NCBI GenBank assembly: GCA_949130485.1
Contig: OX422205.1
Location: forward strand, 3,888,415 to 3,952,414
Length of the DNA: 64,000 bases
From: Agelas oroides
Lineage: Eukaryota; Porifera; Demospongiae; Agelasida; Agelasidae
Direction: 5' to 3'
Shown here: positions 34,858 through 45,075 of the stretch, in pieces
Numbering within the stretch: position 1 is the stretch's first letter
Layout: every line of letters begins with the position of its first letter
Translations under genes and position numbers: made by a program
The notes under the pieces: model-generated
Told to the model about the DNA's origin: nothing
Databases searched by the model: none
The model's input: only the letters and a program-made list of their open reading frames with translations

Positions 34858-37800
34858 TCAGAAAACACTGTGGCTTGGAGGTGGCAGATCTTCAAGCAAA
34901 GATTCACGAAGCTGATCAAAATTTGTAGACTCTATGGGGCTGTTTGTTGGAATGTTTGCGTTATCCACTGCATTTTTGGTGCTTGGTTTCTTGAACTTAA
35001 GGTTCAGTTTAGGCACCTTCTTCCAAAGCTTGGTGTGCCTCAGTTGCTGGAAAATGTGGTATGCAAGGATACCAACGAATGTTGCAAGTGCTATGGAGAC
35101 AGAAGTGTACCCAACTGCAAGCTGATTTCCACCCGAGTAGTTGACATGATAGGTGGCAACCCCTAGCAGGATTAAGTTTAGAACAAATGAACCTTCCAGT
35201 GCATCTAGATACCAGTTTTTGTAGACTCCACCACTGACCCAGGCCCACATTTGAAGAATCACAGTCCCCACTACAGTTACTAGCAGGCTATAAGTTGGGT
35301 TGTAAGTAATCACAAAAATAAAGCGAAGCACAAGAAGCAGTCCAGGCCAGTAGCGATGTTTTGCTTTGTAGGGAGCATGGTATGAATCCATGAATGGTTT
35401 CAGTCTGGCACTGTTGATCCATGAGAAGAGCCTCAGGTGTGATATGGCCTGCAGCCACTGACCGAAGAGAAGCAGGAGAGTGTAAGGAAGAACAAGAAAA
35501 AGAAAAACAAGCAGTGCCACTAGGACAAGTGGAATTCGTTCTCCAATGAAATAGTTAAGATTTGCATCATACAGCCACACCCTTCTGCTGTGATCTTCAT
35601 ATTGAAGGTCAGCAAAAGAACCTACAGTGGCGAGTGTGCGTAGTACTTTTGCATATGAGAGAAGGATGAGTGTTGCCAAGACAGAAACTGGGTTGCTGCC
35701 AAGGAGGTTTGCAAACCTCTGTGAAAAATGGCTAACAAGAATCATTAGTCCTACTAGCACCCAAATATATACAGGGAACACAAATTGTAGCCATGTTTTG
35801 CTGTGAGCATCCATTCCATCATAGAAGCATGTTTCAATCCCAAAGTCTAGGTTAATCCATGCAATGAAAACTGCTAAACCATTAGTAGGTTCCCCTGGTA
35901 GAAAGATGGTGAGGTTGTCTGCAACGATGTTGGCATAGAACACTAGGCCACTGAGTGTTCCTATTGCCACTGTCAGTTTGCAGACAAGGAGTAAGAAGAC
36001 CAGTGCTGCTCCCATCACTGCGAAAGGGATGAGCAAGGCGAGGTGGCTGCTGGTGCACTGCTTACACCGAGAAGTGCCTAGTACAAGACTGTAACCTTTT
36101 TTGCAATGTCCACACGAGAGGCCTGACCTGTTGTATGCGCATTGAACATCTGTATTGTTGAGAGGAAAGACCACTCTATTATTGACACAGTAATCAAAAG
36201 GGCAGTGTCGGTGGAGAATTAGCCCACAGGATTGATTATCATACCCAACCCAAAAGTGTTGGCTTGAGTGTCGTGTTATTTGTCCTAATCCATTTGTTAT
36301 ATTGCACTGATTTGTATATTGTGCAAGTCTTGGCTCACAGATACATGATCTTGCTGACTCAGAAAAGTTAAATCCTGGTGGGCAGGTCTGGTTTAAGTTC
36401 ACTACAAGAAACAGTGGATTTGAACATAGGTAACCTTCTGGATGCAATTCTATGTTCACTTTTAGCGACAGTGAAAATACAGTGTAGTTGAGTTTGGTGC
36501 AAGTGCTGTTTGCTTGCTGGAGGTATTGATAATCTAGAAGGTTAAATGAACGAGAGTCTATACTATTGGTTCGCGCTGTGCTCCTTACTATGCTAGAAAC
36601 TGTTCCATCTCCTTGTCCAACTGCAACAACAGAAATCTGAAAGGTTTCACCTGGATACACTGTGTTTGGAACACTGTAATACTGAGATCCACTACATTCT
36701 GGAAGGCTGTTTTCACATGGGCATATGCGAAGTGGGTCAGAGGAAACCTTCGAAGTTGTGTTGTAGTCAGTGTCATCTTCAATTTGGAATAACATGTCAA
36801 ACACCTTGCGGGAGCTATATGAGTCCAAGCCAGTAAGTTTGCAGTTGTCTATTACACCACCATATAATACACTTCCTGCAACATCGGCAGAGTTGTTCTT
36901 GAAAACAAGTTGGACATTGTCAATACTATTGGACAGATTCTGATTAGGGAGTTGGAAGAAGCATTTTTCTCTTTGTATGAATGGGGCAACTTGAGCGCAG
37001 TAAATCAAAGGGTTCACATCAGAGACATAGATGGCTCCTCCAAAATGTGCATGATTGTTCTCCCACCACACAGTTGTGTGGGGCATAATAGAGAGAGTTG
37101 AACTAATAAAAAGATATGTTGCACCTCCTTGGCTGTCTCCATTTATATTTCCATATCTATTGTTTCTGTATCCATTGTTAATAAAGTTAATACTTCCATC
37201 AAAAATCAGTGTGCTGTTAAGATTTGCCGTGGTGGCTCCGCCTTGCATTGCAAGGTTGTTGCTAAAGCTGGTAGTACCCGTGAAGATGAGTACAACATTG
37301 TTATATGCATTGATTGCACCACCAGCATAACCTGCAGAGTTATGACTAAATGTGCTAGTACCAATGAAATTCACTGATGTGCTTGCAATTGCAAAGATTG
37401 CACCACCATCGGTTGTTGCTAAGTTGTTGAAGAAGTAGTTGGTTCCATGGAAGGTAACTACAACATTGCTTGTTGCGACAACTGCACCACCAAAATCTGC
37501 GGAGTTGTGACTAAAATTACTGGTACCATTGAAACTCAATGATGTATTGCTCGCTGCACGAATTGCACCACCAACACTAGTACCATTTGCTGTGTTGCCG
37601 ATAAAGTTGCTTTTTCCATTAAAGTCTAGTGAGCTTGCTGATGCCCAAATTGCTCCACCACAATAGAAAGAGTAAGAAGCTGTTTGATTATTTTCAAAGA
37701 AGGTTGTGTTCCCAGTGAATGTTAGGTTGCTGTTAAAAGCAGAAATACCACATCCTAATTCCTGTAACTCACTGAATGACTGACATCCACATTGGTTATT

Positions 37801-38349
37801 TATGAACATATTGTGTTCTGCCAGAGTAATGCTGCTTGTATTCACTACGAGCGCAGTACCAATGTTGTCATGGAAGGAGCAATTCACCAGTCTAGCATAT
37901 TGTGTAGATTGTAAAAGCAGGGCACAGTTACTAGCTGGATGACTACCATAACTCCAGGACCTGTTGTAAGAGGTAAAAGCTAAAGAGTGAATATTGAGGT
38001 GTACCATATCTGTAAAGCTGATGCCTACTGACTCATTGCGAACAACTGTTGCCAGGTTGCCTGAGGAAGATTCTCCATGCATGGTCAGCCTGGCTACATT
38101 GGCAACTGTGATGTTTCTATCAAGAGTATGGTTACCTGACAAGAACACCATAGTGGTGTTGGAGGTGAAATAAAATGTGGCTTCTTTTGCATACTCAGAG
38201 AGTGTGGTGCAGTGGGTTGAATTGTGAGGGCAGGACGAGCATGAGGTGGCAGTTGGTGTGACACAGTACACACTCTCAGCAGAGCAGTAAGAGAGGGTGC
38301 TAATGAGCAGTGCTGCTACAAGAATGATGAATGGAGTAGACTGAGCCAT
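34858..38349 (-). CDS. beta-helix, Cys-rich, multi-pass membrane receptor-like protein (1163 aa)
   Basis: A large single-exon gene. Start chosen at 38349 because residues 1-24 (MAQSTPFIILVAALLI...) form a signal peptide. The frame is open 24 codons further, to 38421. Residues about 30-480 are an Asn/Ser/Thr-rich parallel beta-helix with NNxA/GGAI-type turns; GGA occurs near residues 231, 260, 287, 315, 343, 370, 408 and 437, and many NxT/S glycosylation sites are present. Residues about 480-765 are Cys-rich, ending in the CGHCKKGY...CKQC knuckle. Residues about 770-1100 hold 7-9 hydrophobic spans. A basic tail (KLWKKVPKLNLKFKK) and an acidic-Leu end (LRESLLEDLPPPSHSVF) follow. The predicted topology is a large extracellular domain with a 7TM-like anchor. 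GGA turns resemble bacterial Pmp-type beta-helices, but the signal peptide, glycosylation sites and neighbours are eukaryotic. Function is unknown. I recall similar gene models as a sponge expansion. Confidence 0.92.
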   Translation of the reverse strand: MAQSTPFIILVAALLISTLSYCSAESVYCVTPTATSCSSCPHNSTHCTTLSEYAKEATFYFTSNTTMVFLSGNHTLDRNITVANVARLTMHGESSSGNLATVVRNESVGISFTDMVHLNIHSLAFTSYNRSWSYGSHPASNCALLLQSTQYARLVNCSFHDNIGTALVVNTSSITLAEHNMFINNQCGCQSFSELQELGCGISAFNSNLTFTGNTTFFENNQTASYSFYCGGAIWASASSLDFNGKSNFIGNTANGTSVGGAIRAASNTSLSFNGTSNFSHNSADFGGAVVATSNVVVTFHGTNYFFNNLATTDGGAIFAIASTSVNFIGTSTFSHNSAGYAGGAINAYNNVVLIFTGTTSFSNNLAMQGGATTANLNSTLIFDGSINFINNGYRNNRYGNINGDSQGGATYLFISSTLSIMPHTTVWWENNHAHFGGAIYVSDVNPLIYCAQVAPFIQREKCFFQLPNQNLSNSIDNVQLVFKNNSADVAGSVLYGGVIDNCKLTGLDSYSSRKVFDMLFQIEDDTDYNTTSKVSSDPLRICPCENSLPECSGSQYYSVPNTVYPGETFQISVVAVGQGDGTVSSIVRSTARTNSIDSRSFNLLDYQYLQQANSTCTKLNYTVFSLSLKVNIELHPEGYLCSNPLFLVVNLNQTCPPGFNFSESARSCICEPRLAQYTNQCNITNGLGQITRHSSQHFWVGYDNQSCGLILHRHCPFDYCVNNRVVFPLNNTDVQCAYNRSGLSCGHCKKGYSLVLGTSRCKQCTSSHLALLIPFAVMGAALVFLLLVCKLTVAIGTLSGLVFYANIVADNLTIFLPGEPTNGLAVFIAWINLDFGIETCFYDGMDAHSKTWLQFVFPVYIWVLVGLMILVSHFSQRFANLLGSNPVSVLATLILLSYAKVLRTLATVGSFADLQYEDHSRRVWLYDANLNYFIGERIPLVLVALLVFLFLVLPYTLLLLFGQWLQAISHLRLFSWINSARLKPFMDSYHAPYKAKHRYWPGLLLVLRFIFVITYNPTYSLLVTVVGTVILQMWAWVSGGVYKNWYLDALEGSFVLNLILLGVATYHVNYSGGNQLAVGYTSVSIALATFVGILAYHIFQQLRHTKLWKKVPKLNLKFKKPSTKNAVDNANIPTNSPIESTNFDQLRESLLEDLPPPSHSVF

Positions 38350-38421
38350 CCTGTGAAATGACTGCAGAAAAGAAGTGTAGATATATACACACTTTAGAAA
38401 CTTGACAATATATAGTCTCAA

Positions 38422-39468
38422 GACTTGCAGAGGGACAATTTATTTGTGTGTTCCCACAAATTCAGACATTTCTGAGTTTATCCATAACACAAATTTCTAT
38501 GCACCACCTGCAGGTCTGGCTATATGGATAGACCTGCATGTCTCATAATTTGCTCCACTTGCACAAAGACAGTAAATTGACTGTGCATAAGTTCACTCAG
38601 TCTGTATTGTATCAACTGCCTCTCATACAGTAGTGTTCATGATTATCCCTACATGCACATTACAAAATAATTAATAGGGCTGGTTTGCATTCTATTTAGG
38701 CAGGCCTTGGCACATTTCCCACCTTTTAGTAAATGAGTAAAAGCAGGCAATAACATAATGAACCTCTTCACAATGCTTACAACACACAGCTTAAACCCAA
38801 AGGATCAAGGACAAGAAGTACAAAGGAGAACAATCAACTTACCCACATGCAGTACATACAGATTTGCTATGAATGTCTTAGTAGCCGTGCATAGTAGTTG
38901 GTGGTAGACAAAACCAATGATTTTCATGATGCCTTGAGACATTTTATAGTACTTGGAAACTATATCAAAATGCTTATTCATGATTATAAGGCTAGACATG
39001 CAAATACCATTACCTTTATATTCACCCCCTGTGCTTTGCACAAGAATGTAATACATATTAGTGAATTTCTGGGTCACTGCTAAGATGAATGAATATGCTT
39101 GAGTTCCATCCTTGATTGCAAGCTACTATATTATGTGTTCTGTGCATGAAAGCAATATTCAAGTGGAGAGTGCTGATTTCACACAGTAATATGCAATGCA
39201 ACAACCATCAAGAAGCACCAAGTGACATTGAAGACAGCCCTACTGGAAGCTGTATTGACCATAAACTTACTGTACCTAGTTTTCAGTTTGCATTTCAAGA
39301 GCTTTTATAAATAGCTTCCAGTTGGGGTTAACACAGCACCATACTCAATCATTGAAAAATAGCAATGATTATTTTGACAAACAGTTCCACGGAAAGAATT
39401 TCAACCAAGCTATGGTTGCATAAGTGGGCATAGGGAGGGGATCACGTGTTGTGAGAATGAGGTGAGAT
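38422..39468. other. intergenic, nothing recognised
   Basis: Upstream of the receptor gene. It presumably contains that gene's promoter on the minus strand. Only short shadow frames are open, and no repeat or mobile-element ends are seen. Confidence 0.5.
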
Positions 39469-39837
39469 TAGTCTCGTGCCCAGCCCACGCGCACCTCCCG
39501 GCGAGAAATGGTCTGGTGAACAAGGTCGAATTCCTTGGGCTTATTCCCCAAAAGTGGTAAAGCCCAATGAGATTGCGAGATTAGTAATTATTACGTAGCA
39601 CTTCCTTATAACAGTAAAATTTGTTCATCTCCATTCAAGTATCCGTACCAATTTTGAGTGGGTTGGCCGCAAAATGTTTTGAACATTGCTAGGTTACATT
39701 GTCACAAAAGCGTGTGCTAGCCCATAGATAATATAACCTTACGGGAGATTATATTATCTATGGCTAGCCCAAGAAATTCCACTTGGTTCACCAAACCGTT
39801 TCTCCTCGTAAGAGGGTGGGGTCTGGGGACGAGACTA
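39469..39837. mobile_element. MITE with ~70-bp inverted termini (family X relative)
   Basis: The TA-flanked left end gtctcgtgcccagcccacgc continues through tctggtgaacaagg...ccttggg. Its inverted partner runs cccaag...ccttggttcaccaaacc-type sequence to ggggacgagac ending near 39834. Inside, a 14-bp perfect palindrome pair (39723-39736 and 39749-39762) flanks 12 bp. Confidence 0.8.
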
Positions 39838-40340
39838 GGGTGAGAATAAGAATAACGTTATGGGGGGAGTTGAAGAGAGGCATGGATTGGGTAGGCAACT
39901 GTCTGACACTTAGCTATACGCCGGCGCCTTCACAAACGCCCGCACAGCTAGACTTACTATACACGTTCTAGATCTACTGAGAAACTTACAGTAGCACTGT
40001 TCGCGGGATCTTGCTGGTAGATCGACAATCCAAAATTGGGTAGAGCTGCTGACTCGTACAGAGGTGTTTATTTTGGACCGATGAAGATGTCTTTTGACTA
40101 CACGGGAGATCACGAAGGTAAGCACTCAGAGCAGTAGCGATGCTTATACACAGCCCCGCCCACATAGTCGTCATACTTTATAGTCTAGCTCGCATCCAGC
40201 CCGCGCACGCCTCCCGGCTAATTATACTTCAGTAGAGTGCATTTGAACTTTGACCCATTAGCTAAATGGGTTTCCGAGGGATTGTCGTGTGTAATGTTTT
40301 GTAATGTAATGTTTTAACCTCCTCAGCTGACAGCTGATCT

Positions 40341-41397
40341 TCAGGGGGGCCCTGCCTCACAAGTACAGGTACAAGGAAAATACAGTGTAAGCAGCACAGA
40401 AGGAAAGAACAAAACATATCTTAAAAAAAACATACAAGAAGCAACACGTGTACAAAAAAAAACAATTATGAAGAATTGAAATAACGTTGCAGTGCATGGG
40501 GAAAAGCCTAATCTAGAAGTAACATTCCTCACAGAATCAGGCAGGGAGTTCCATAGCTTAGCACCTGAGTATTCAAAAGAGTTCTTGTAGAAGTCCGTTC
40601 TTGGCCAATGTAAATAAAGTTTGGAGGCTCCTCTGGTTCTTGAGTTGCCCATGTCAGACTGCTTGATAAATTTATCATGAAGGTAGGTGGGGCCCCTTTT
40701 ATGGATGCACTTATGTATTGTTTTTTAGGGTCAGCAAATTTCTCCTTTGGGACAACGTAGTCCAGCCTAACTTCTCCCTCAGCTCAGTTCCTGTAGTGCT
40801 CCAAGAAGATTTGAGGATGTAGCTCATGCCCCAATTTTGAATAGTTCCAACCTTAGTTTGCAAATGTTTCAAACAAGGATCCCATAATACACAACAGTAG
40901 TCAACATGGGGTTGTACAAGTGCACAGTACAGCCTCTTGCGGGTCTCCTGTGGTAGGTCCCGGCTAGTCCTACTCAGTCTTCTCAGAGCCAGTAAACACT
41001 TTGCCCTTAAGTTCATTCCATTCCAGGTTACTATCAAGCTCAACTCCATGGTACTTCACTGATGCTTTCGGTAGCAGTTCCACACCGTCAAGTGACATAG
41101 AAGAATCTCTGAATTCTTTCACTGATTAACAGTGAGTCCATTACAGTTGAACCACTGTAATACTGACTGGGCATCCTCTTGTAACACTTGTATAGAGTCG
41201 TTAACATTTGCTCCTCCATAGTACAGTGTGGTGTCGTCTGCATACATGTTCACTGAGCTACTAATGACTGTAGGTAGATCATTCACAAACATGACAAACA
41301 AAAGGGGGCCCAGAATAGAACCCTGAGGGACTCCAAGTCTAGGGACTAACCATGATGAGGAAGAGTGTCCACTGATAACCCTCTGAAGTCGGTCCAA
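40341..41397 (-). pseudogene. LINE (non-LTR) reverse transcriptase, C-terminal half
   Basis: From 41397 down, the frame reads GVPQGSILGPLLFVMFVNDLP and the catalytic YADD box (about 41235). Thumb-region sequence follows (RLYCALVQPHVDYCCVLWDP, about 40900), then the common C-terminal block NSFEYSGAKLWNSLPDSVRN (about 40560). There are frameshifts at about 41110 and 40690. The 3' end carries short gtaatgtttt-type repeats near 40295-40315. The 5' half of the same element resumes at 43446, so it is split by an insert. Confidence 0.9.
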
Positions 41398-42788
41398 GAA
41401 GCATCCTCAGAAATTATGGCTAGAAGTCAACAGGCTGTTAGGAAGACAAGTGCTCCGACAGATGATGTGTTGCAACCCTATGCTAGGAGGAAGGACGAGC
41501 TCAGTGTGCAAGACGGATGTCTCTTGTGGGGGAACAGAGTCATTGTCCCACCACAAGGTCGAAGCAAGGTCATTGATGAGTTGCACGAAGGTCACCCAGG
41601 GATGACCAGAATGAAACAACTCGCAAGATCATTCGTCTGGTGGCCTAGCATTGATAAGGATCTGGAAGAGAGGGTAAAGTCATGTGACCAATGTCAACGT
41701 ACCAGGGGAGCACCTACGGTAGCTCCTTTGCATCCATGGGAGTGGCCAGGAAGGCCATGGACCCGAGTCCATGTTGACCATGCAGGCCCCTTCCTCGGAA
41801 AGTTGTTTCTGGTGGTTATAGATGCGCATTCTAAGTGGCTCGAAGTCGTCGTGGTGCCATCCACAACATCTGCAGCCACCACAAAGGCACTCCGAAGTAT
41901 ATTCGCCACACACGGATAGCCAGAGGTTCTTGTCTGCACTTGGTGTATGCCCTTCCAGTCAAGAGTAATCTTTTGCAGCCAATCTCTCCCTAGGAGCGTT
42001 GGGCCGGAGCCTTAGTCGTCGTGGTGCCATCCACAACATCTGCAGCCACCACAAAGGCACTCCGAAGTATATTTGCCACACACGGATTGCCAGAGGTTCT
42101 TGTCTCTGATAACGGACCAGCATTCACGAGTATTGAGTTTAAGACTTTCGTTAAAGAGAATGGTATTCGTCATATCACAACCGCACCCTACCATCCAGCT
42201 GGTAACGGACTAGCCGAAAGAGCAGTCCAGACATTTAAACAGGCATTGAAGAAAGAACCAACCGTGGATCTGGACACTCAGTTATCCAAATTCTTGTTTC
42301 GTTACCGTATGACACCTCACGCCACTACAGGAATCCCTCCAGCAGAGCTTCTAATGCAACGCAAGCCGCGTTCGCGTTTGGATCTATTAAAACCCCAATT
42401 GAGCACCACTGTGCATTTGAAACAAACCAAGCAAAAGTTTAACCATGACAAATCCACTCCAGTTCGTCAGTTTGAAATTGATGATGCTGTTTATGTTCAA
42501 GATCTACCCTCAAGATCAACTTGGTTACCCGGAACAGTTGTTAAGATACGGGGACCGCTGACTTATGATATTGAGCTAGAAGATGGTAGGATTGTTACGC
42601 GTCATGTTGACAATCTTCGCAGGCAACACTCTCAATCCTTGTCCAGTCCGATTACTACTGAGGATGATTGTCTCCCTACAGCAATTGCCTGCTCTGACCA
42701 TTCCTCTGTAACTGAGACAACAGGCTCTGCAGCTGTACCACTACGCCGTTCGACTCGAGTTGCACATCCTCCCGACCGATACATGTAG
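41398..42788 (+). pseudogene. Ty3/gypsy remnant D: integrase with internal duplication
   Basis: Only the integrase part is present. The zinc finger has LHEGHPGMTRMK with the two His and CDQC with the two Cys (41580-41700). The core has the first Asp in VHVDHAGPF (41773) and, after an interruption, the second Asp in LVSDNGPAF (42103) and the Glu in NGLAERAVQTF (42213). The C-terminal part (FEIDDAVYVQDLPSRSTW) ends STRVAHPPDRYM with stop at 42786-42788. A 92-bp duplication with a stop codon in copy 1 and a 78-bp inverted filler break the frame. Gag, protease and RT are missing upstream. Confidence 0.9.
41844..42105 (+). repeat. 92-bp direct duplication separated by 78-bp inverted protease filler
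   Basis: Copies at 41844-41935 and 42014-42105 differ at two bases; one creates a stop (ggatag against ggattg). The 78 bp between them, read on the minus strand, encode GPTLLGRDWLQKITLDW, the end of a gypsy aspartic protease domain, which belongs far upstream and in the opposite orientation. Confidence 0.9.
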
Positions 42789-42809
42789 CTTTTGCTAAGA
42801 GGGGGGAAG

Positions 42810-43081
42810 TGTGATAGCCTGATCTCTGAACTGTACCTATTTTTAGTTACTGTATCTTTTTAGTTTGGGACATTGTTAATGTGTTATGTAAATCGTCTGG
42901 TAGGCTAGTTAGCACTAATTATCATTGTATCTTGCTAGAGTGATAAGGTTCATGTTTTCCTGTTTACTTGTAATTCTAGCCTGGTTGCTATGTAGCCTCT
43001 AGTTAAGTAAGATGTTTTTGTTGTAACACAGCAGTGTGTGTATTGTTGAGTGTACCTAGAAGTTGTGGCTAAGATATTACA
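42810..43081 (+). mobile_element. 3' LTR of gypsy remnant D
   Basis: A polypurine tract (aagaggggggaag) just after the integrase stop is followed by tgtgatagcctgatc, a canonical TG start. The likely end is agatattaca at 43081, giving about 272 bp with TG...CA ends. The end point is inferred. No 5' LTR copy is seen. Confidence 0.7.
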
Positions 43082-43105
43082 TTGTTCAAGATACTACAAG
43101 TGCAA

Positions 43106-43445
43106 CCACATCCAGCTCCTGCAAACCGAGGATGGTGAAATATCAGACGGTCAGGATATAGCTGAGGCTCTCAACTCTTTCTTCATCTACCGCACCCAAG
43201 CCGTGGCTGCTAACACATCCCCTCCGCCTAGCACGGAAAGACAGTGCCGTCCCTGTCCAATGCCTGGTGTATAACACCCCCAAGATATTCTCTTTTGCAG
43301 TGCCTCACTTCACTCGTGACAAAATTTCTCACCCTCCTGAATTCAATCCAGACGTGTTCATCTTTGGTTTTCTTTGCTTTCTTCCACAGGTGGTTTCTAA
43401 TCTTCATCATCTCTCTCAATTCCTCAGAGATCCATGGTACCTGCT
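43106..43445. mobile_element. rearranged LINE pieces inside the same insert
   Basis: 43106-43262 on the + strand reads HIQLLQTEDGEISDGQDIAE and matches the minus-strand sequence at about 44213-44060 at roughly 95%. It is an inverted copy. 43228-43445 on the minus strand reads WKQVPWISEELREMMKIRNH and CKREYL, the LINE linker between endonuclease and RT, which normally lies upstream of HIQLLQTEDG. The segment therefore combines two misplaced LINE parts. Confidence 0.8.
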
Positions 43446-44520
43446 TCCAAATAGGCCTGAAACCACATTTTTTCTTCATCCCTCACTCCAAAGAACATAT
43501 CTAACTTCTGTAAAAGGAGTTCATGGTCAATGGTGTCAAAAGCCTTACTGAGGTCCACAAAGAGGGCCGAGACAATGTGGTCCCTATCCAGCTCCTTGCG
43601 CCAGTCGTCCATAGTTTTGATCAGAAAATCCTGGGTTGAATGCCGTGGTCTAAACCCTGACTGGTGTGGTGTTAGGAGAGAATGTTCCTGCAGGAAGTCA
43701 TAAAGCTGGTCAAAAACAATACGTTCGAGTATCTTATCCACAATAGGGTTAACTGAGATGGGACGATAGTTATTCATGTTGGTCTCGTCCCCACCCTTAC
43801 GGACCAGGTTATAGCTACATTGGCACATTTCCATTCCCTAGGTAGCATGCAGATGTAATACTCTGGTTGAACACACCACAGAGGGATGGAGCCAGTGTAG
43901 TTCCTGGTTGAACACACCACAGAGGGATGGAGCCAGTGTAGTTCCTGCTAGCTTTAGATCTCTGGCACTGATCCCACACAGCCCATATTGCCTTCCTCAT
44001 GTTAACGTTGGAAAGGAGTTCTACCACTGTTCCTTCCTCCACCGGCTTAAAGGTGAATTGGACAGGGACGGCACTGTCTTTCTGTGCTAGGCGAGGGGAT
44101 GTGTTAGCAGCCACAGCTTGGGTGCGGTAGATGAAGAAAGAGTTGAGAGCCTCAGCTATATCCTGACTGTCTGATATTTCACCATCCTCGGTTTGCAGGA
44201 GCTGGATGTGAGGTCGCACTTGTCTTCCCAACAGCCTGTTGACTTCTAGCCATGTCATCAAAAATCTCCATGACCTGCCATGGTACATTTTCTATATAGG
44301 TCTCCCTGAAAAGCCCTTTTGTTACATTTGTGAAATGCTCGGTATTGTCTGATGTTCGACATGTTGTTACCATCACTATTTGTAACCTCAGTTTTGATCC
44401 CATAAATCATCTGATGATCACTTAGGCAGCAATCCCTACATCCAGATTCCCAATAACCGGCTGCACAGCTTGTGATCATAACATCTATCAGAGATTCTCC
44501 TCCTGAGGTGATCCTACATG
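43446..44520 (-). pseudogene. LINE endonuclease end plus RT N-terminal half
   Basis: From 44520 down: endonuclease C-terminus with GGESLIDVMITSCAAGYW and the catalytic SDH box (CCLSDHQMIYGI, about 44425); linker IQLLQTEDGEISDSQDIAEA (about 44200); RT fingers/palm with NNYRPISVNPIVDKILERIV (about 43770), HQSGFRPRHSTQ (about 43660) and ALFVDLSKAFDTIDH (about 43570). A 43-bp stretch is duplicated near 43862-43945. The RT stops at AYL (about 43450), exactly where the block at 41397 would continue. Confidence 0.88.
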
Positions 44521-45075
44521 CAATATATATCCAGAAAGCTGGGTGGGACCATAGATTATAGACCTACGGAGAAGGGATTGGAAACGCATCAAATTTATCC
44601 GGGTATTGACGTCACTACCTGGAACTAGAGCGCGTTACAGTGGTACGGTAAAATTGCCCTACCAGCACAGCATATCCTGAAGTCCTGCGAACTCGTGAAG
44701 CAATGTGCCAAGCTAGTAAGGCTCTCAAGGCATTATTTTAGTCGTGGAATTTAATTGCAAGGATGCAGCAGTGGAGCTCATGAAAGTTGCTTCGTTTTTG
44801 AAGGCAAAGAATGTCCGTAGGTCTATTAGCTATGGTGGGACCTACGCTACAAGCATGAAATTATTAAGAACTCAATTTCAGAGTAATTCAAAACAGAAAG
44901 GAGCATTGCCATCTGTGGGTACAGCTATCCCAAAAGGAGCACAACAAAGTACAAAGTACAATATGCAGGGAAGCAGAACAGTTGAGTCCAATGTACAAAA
45001 CGTTCTTGAGTACAAGTCCTATAGGTCTCCAAGTTCTTTCATCAGCATCCTGCAAGAAAGTAATAGAGTAAAATA
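44521..45075. other. mostly unassigned sequence
   Basis: An open + frame at 44744-45094 (117 codons) has ordinary composition but no recognised domain and runs into the following MITE. I do not call it a gene. Confidence 0.4.

Noticed and set aside
34858..38349. Bacterial contamination (Pmp-like autotransporter)
   Set aside because: Lacks an autotransporter barrel, has a multi-pass C-terminal region and N-glycosylation sites, and has a tandem paralogue next to spliced animal genes.
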